Below are positions 3,996-5,994 of a stretch of DNA of 5,994 bases, in pieces. Both the position numbers and the translations under genes were made by a program. Below the pieces are notes generated by a model that did no database searches, had not been told where the DNA came from, and was given only the letters and a program-made list of their open reading frames with translations. Source of the DNA: Lachnospiraceae bacterium. Its GTDB lineage: Bacteria > Bacillota > Clostridia > Lachnospirales > Lachnospiraceae. The stretch lies in the NCBI GenBank assembly GCA_021199395.1, contig JAJQIE010000312.1:1-5994 (forward strand). The letters are read 5' to 3'. Position 1 is the stretch's first letter. Every line of letters begins with the position of its first letter.

Positions 3996-5924
3996 ATGGA
4001 TGGAAAAAGGAAAAAGCATGGGAGCATCAGTACGGGGGCGCTCGCTTTCATAGTTGTGGCTTTGGCGGTTCTCCTTGTCTTTCTGGTGACAGGCTACAGG
4101 CAGATGAGTAAAGAACAGCAGACAGGATCGGATGCAGAAATGTCTGCTTCTGTCGAAACGGAATGGGAATCAGACAGCGAAAAGCTGTCGGAAACAGAGA
4201 CAGAAAGCGAGCTGACGACGGAGACAGAGACAGCTGAGGATGAAACCATGATCATCATAGGCGGGGAGGCAGATACAGAAGAGGATACAGTGGATGATAC
4301 GGCAGAAGATACTGAAACAGAAAGCCTGGTGGTAGCGATCGATCCAGGGCATCAGGGCAGTTGGGTAGATATGAGCGATACAGAGCCGGTTGGACCGGGA
4401 TCTACCGAGATGAAGACGAAATCCTCAGTTGGAACGCAGGGCAGATATAGTGGCGTTCCGGAATACGAGCTGAATCTGGAGCTTTCACTGCTGCTTCGAG
4501 CGGAGCTTGAGACGCGGGGCTATGAGGTTGTACTGACCCGCGAGGACAACGATACCGCAATCAGCAATGCAGAGCGCACGACTTATGCTTACGAACAGGG
4601 AGGCGATATCTACGTCCGCATACACGCAAACGGCTCTGAGGATTCCAGTGTGAATGGGGCGCTTGCCATGGTTCCTTCCGCATCCAATCCTTATGTGGGA
4701 GATCTTGCGGAGGATTCCTGGCTGCTTGCGGACTGTATCCTTGGCGCTTATTGCAGCACTGCTGGCTTTGAGTCTCTTGGCATTCAGTATTACGATAATA
4801 TGACAGGGATAAACTGGAGCAAAATTCCGGTTATGATCCTTGAAATGGGCTTTATGACAAATGAATCGGATGATATGCGGATGCAGGATGATTCCGTACA
4901 GGCTCTGATGGTTGAGGGTATAGCGGATGGCATTGATGACTATTTTATACAAAAAGGCATGAAAACAGCCACAGCGCTATCCGAAACAGAAAATAGCGCT
5001 GCGTTTGAATCTGCAACAGAAGAATCTGTAATAAAGGAATCTTCAACTGAAGGATCTGAAAAAGAAGAATCTAAAACGAAAGAATCTGAAACAGCAGAAT
5101 TTGAAACGGATGTGTCCGGAGATTCCTCATCGGAAGTGGCAGAGCGTGTAAATGCACTGATTGAGATGCTTGGAGAGGGATATATTTATCCGTCGATGGA
5201 TCAGGGAGAAGCATGGGCAGTCAGTGTGGAAGCCCTTGATTCGGGATGTACGTCTGATATCAATGGAGACGTACAGATGAAATCAGCCAGCGTAATCAAG
5301 GTATTTATCATGGCGACGATCTATGACCGGGTTTATTATCCTGATTCCGAAGCACGAAGGATTTCTATGGACGTTTCGGGTGAGGATGAGCTGGAAGAAC
5401 TCATTTCACAGATGATAACAGTCAGTGACAACGATGCTGCTAATACTCTTGTGACTATGCTGGGACAGGGAGATTCTCAGGCCGGCATGGATGTAGTGAA
5501 TCAATTCCTGGCTGAGAATGGTTATACAGGGACTTCTATGGGAAGACTGTTTCTGGAAACGAATCCATCCGGGGATAACTATACTACCGCAAATGACTGC
5601 AGGGCGTTGCTTGCGAGTATTTATAACGGAACATGTGTTGGGGAGAATGCTTCCGACGCAATGTATGAATATCTGAAAAATCAGACAAGGACGGGAAAAA
5701 TACCTTCCGGACTGACGGATACCACAGCTGTTGTAGCGAATAAGACTGGCGAGCTTGCGGGAGACTATGGAGATTATGTCGAAAATGATATTGCAATAGT
5801 GGAAGATGGAGAACAGGCATATGTGCTTTGTATCCTGAGCAACGATCTTCTTGACAATTCCGCAGCTGTCGGACAGATGATTCAAATGTCTGCACTGGCG
5901 TATGATATGCTGATAGTGGAATAA
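3996..5924 (+). CDS. Membrane-anchored N-acetylmuramoyl-L-alanine amidase fused to a class A beta-lactamase-like serine hydrolase
   Basis: A 642-residue cell-surface protein (650 if ATG 3972 is used). A basic N-tail (KRKKH) and one hydrophobic helix (about residues 14-33) form an uncleaved signal anchor. An acidic Glu/Thr/Ser linker follows to about 110. The Amidase_3 domain (about 110-320) has zinc ligands H119 (DPGHQG), E156 (PEYELN) and H210 (RIHANG), and catalytic E283 (ILEMGF); this family cuts the bond between MurNAc and the stem peptide. A second Glu/Ser/Lys linker (about 323-378) is built from a 5-residue repeat. The C-terminal domain (about 380-642) has the beta-lactamase fold motifs S432-V-I-K435, S477-D-N479 and K583-T-G585. 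The usual Glu166/Asn170 omega-loop pattern is not evident (FLETNPSGDNYTT), so antibiotic hydrolysis is doubtful. It may instead act on peptidoglycan peptides or be a binding domain. It is last in the gene run, 84 bp after the HD gene. Confidence 0.92.
   Translation: MDGKRKKHGSISTGALAFIVVALAVLLVFLVTGYRQMSKEQQTGSDAEMSASVETEWESDSEKLSETETESELTTETETAEDETMIIIGGEADTEEDTVDDTAEDTETESLVVAIDPGHQGSWVDMSDTEPVGPGSTEMKTKSSVGTQGRYSGVPEYELNLELSLLLRAELETRGYEVVLTREDNDTAISNAERTTYAYEQGGDIYVRIHANGSEDSSVNGALAMVPSASNPYVGDLAEDSWLLADCILGAYCSTAGFESLGIQYYDNMTGINWSKIPVMILEMGFMTNESDDMRMQDDSVQALMVEGIADGIDDYFIQKGMKTATALSETENSAAFESATEESVIKESSTEGSEKEESKTKESETAEFETDVSGDSSSEVAERVNALIEMLGEGYIYPSMDQGEAWAVSVEALDSGCTSDINGDVQMKSASVIKVFIMATIYDRVYYPDSEARRISMDVSGEDELEELISQMITVSDNDAANTLVTMLGQGDSQAGMDVVNQFLAENGYTGTSMGRLFLETNPSGDNYTTANDCRALLASIYNGTCVGENASDAMYEYLKNQTRTGKIPSGLTDTTAVVANKTGELAGDYGDYVENDIAIVEDGEQAYVLCILSNDLLDNSAAVGQMIQMSALAYDMLIVE
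5007..5111 (+). repeat. In-frame 15-bp tandem repeat (seven units) in the inter-domain linker
   Basis: Seven consecutive 15-bp units mostly begin GAATCT and encode ESATE, ESVIK, ESSTE, GSEKE, ESKTK, ESETA and EFETD. The 5-residue period is unbroken and the units are degenerate at DNA level. It lies exactly between the amidase and the beta-lactamase-like domain, so it is a flexible charged spacer that probably grew by unit duplication. Confidence 0.9.
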
Positions 5925-5962
5925 AGGACTTGAAAAAGCTGATATGGACTGAAAGTCTTTGG

Positions 5963-5990
5963 AGCCGATGCGTTTGCATCGGCTTTTTTT
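5963..5990 (+). terminator. Intrinsic terminator after the amidase fusion gene
   Basis: A perfect 9-bp stem AGCCGATGC (5963-5971) / GCATCGGCT (5976-5984), with a GTTT loop, is followed by seven T residues (5984-5990). It lies 38 bp after the TAA stop and is the first strong terminator after the one at 1889-1921. It probably ends the whole 2191-5924 gene run. Confidence 0.93.
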
Positions 5991-5994
5991 GTAT

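Noticed and set aside
4485..4952. Long minus-strand frame opposite the amidase domain
   Set aside because: It is antisense to a domain with intact catalytic motifs, with no recognisable motif or start signal of its own.
5261..5800. C-terminal domain of the fusion as an antibiotic-resistance beta-lactamase
   Set aside because: SxxK, SDN and KTG are present, but the Glu166/Asn170 omega-loop pattern is not evident and the domain is tethered to an amidase, so a resistance call is not supported.

Overview
The window looks like a chromosomal segment of a gut-type Firmicute, most likely Clostridia of the Lachnospiraceae kind. The reasons are strong AGGAG-type ribosome binding sites, consensus TTGACA/TATAAT promoters, U-rich intrinsic terminators, and proteins whose motifs look typical of that group (a PhoR-like kinase, a clostridial-type HD-domain hydrolase, an Amidase_3 with a GPG-containing insertion). 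This assignment is inferred from sequence character alone.

Layout, left to right, all genes on the + strand. (1) 1-1700 holds the 3' end of an OmpR/PhoB-type response regulator and its histidine kinase, which overlap by 4 bp. (2) 1755-1921 is a self-contained tRNA-Arg(ACG) unit with its own perfect-consensus promoter and intrinsic terminator. (3) 1922-2190 is a 270-bp gene-free region rich in inverted repeats. It carries two GAAC-N4-GTTC palindromes that match the Gram-positive LexA (SOS) box, a likely promoter, and an 11-bp inverted repeat whose right arm covers the region from the last base of the Shine-Dalgarno sequence through the start codon of the next gene. (4) 2191-5924 holds four co-directional genes: a small unknown two-helix membrane protein, a Gph-like HAD phosphatase, an HD-domain phosphohydrolase, and a membrane-anchored protein fusing an N-acetylmuramoyl-L-alanine amidase to a class A beta-lactamase-like serine hydrolase. 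A 9-bp-stem intrinsic terminator follows at 5963-5990.

The kinase and regulator form a membrane-to-promoter signalling pair; the signal is not visible here and no phosphate genes lie in the window. The four genes after the tRNA have no convincing internal terminator and could be one transcript started at the palindrome-flanked promoter. If the palindromes are real LexA sites, an unknown small membrane protein, and possibly a phosphatase and wall hydrolase behind it, would be under DNA-damage control. The most noteworthy items are this putative SOS-controlled leader and membrane protein, the RNA-switch-like or mobile-repeat-like geometry of the leader, and the amidase/beta-lactamase-fold fusion with its pentapeptide-repeat linker.
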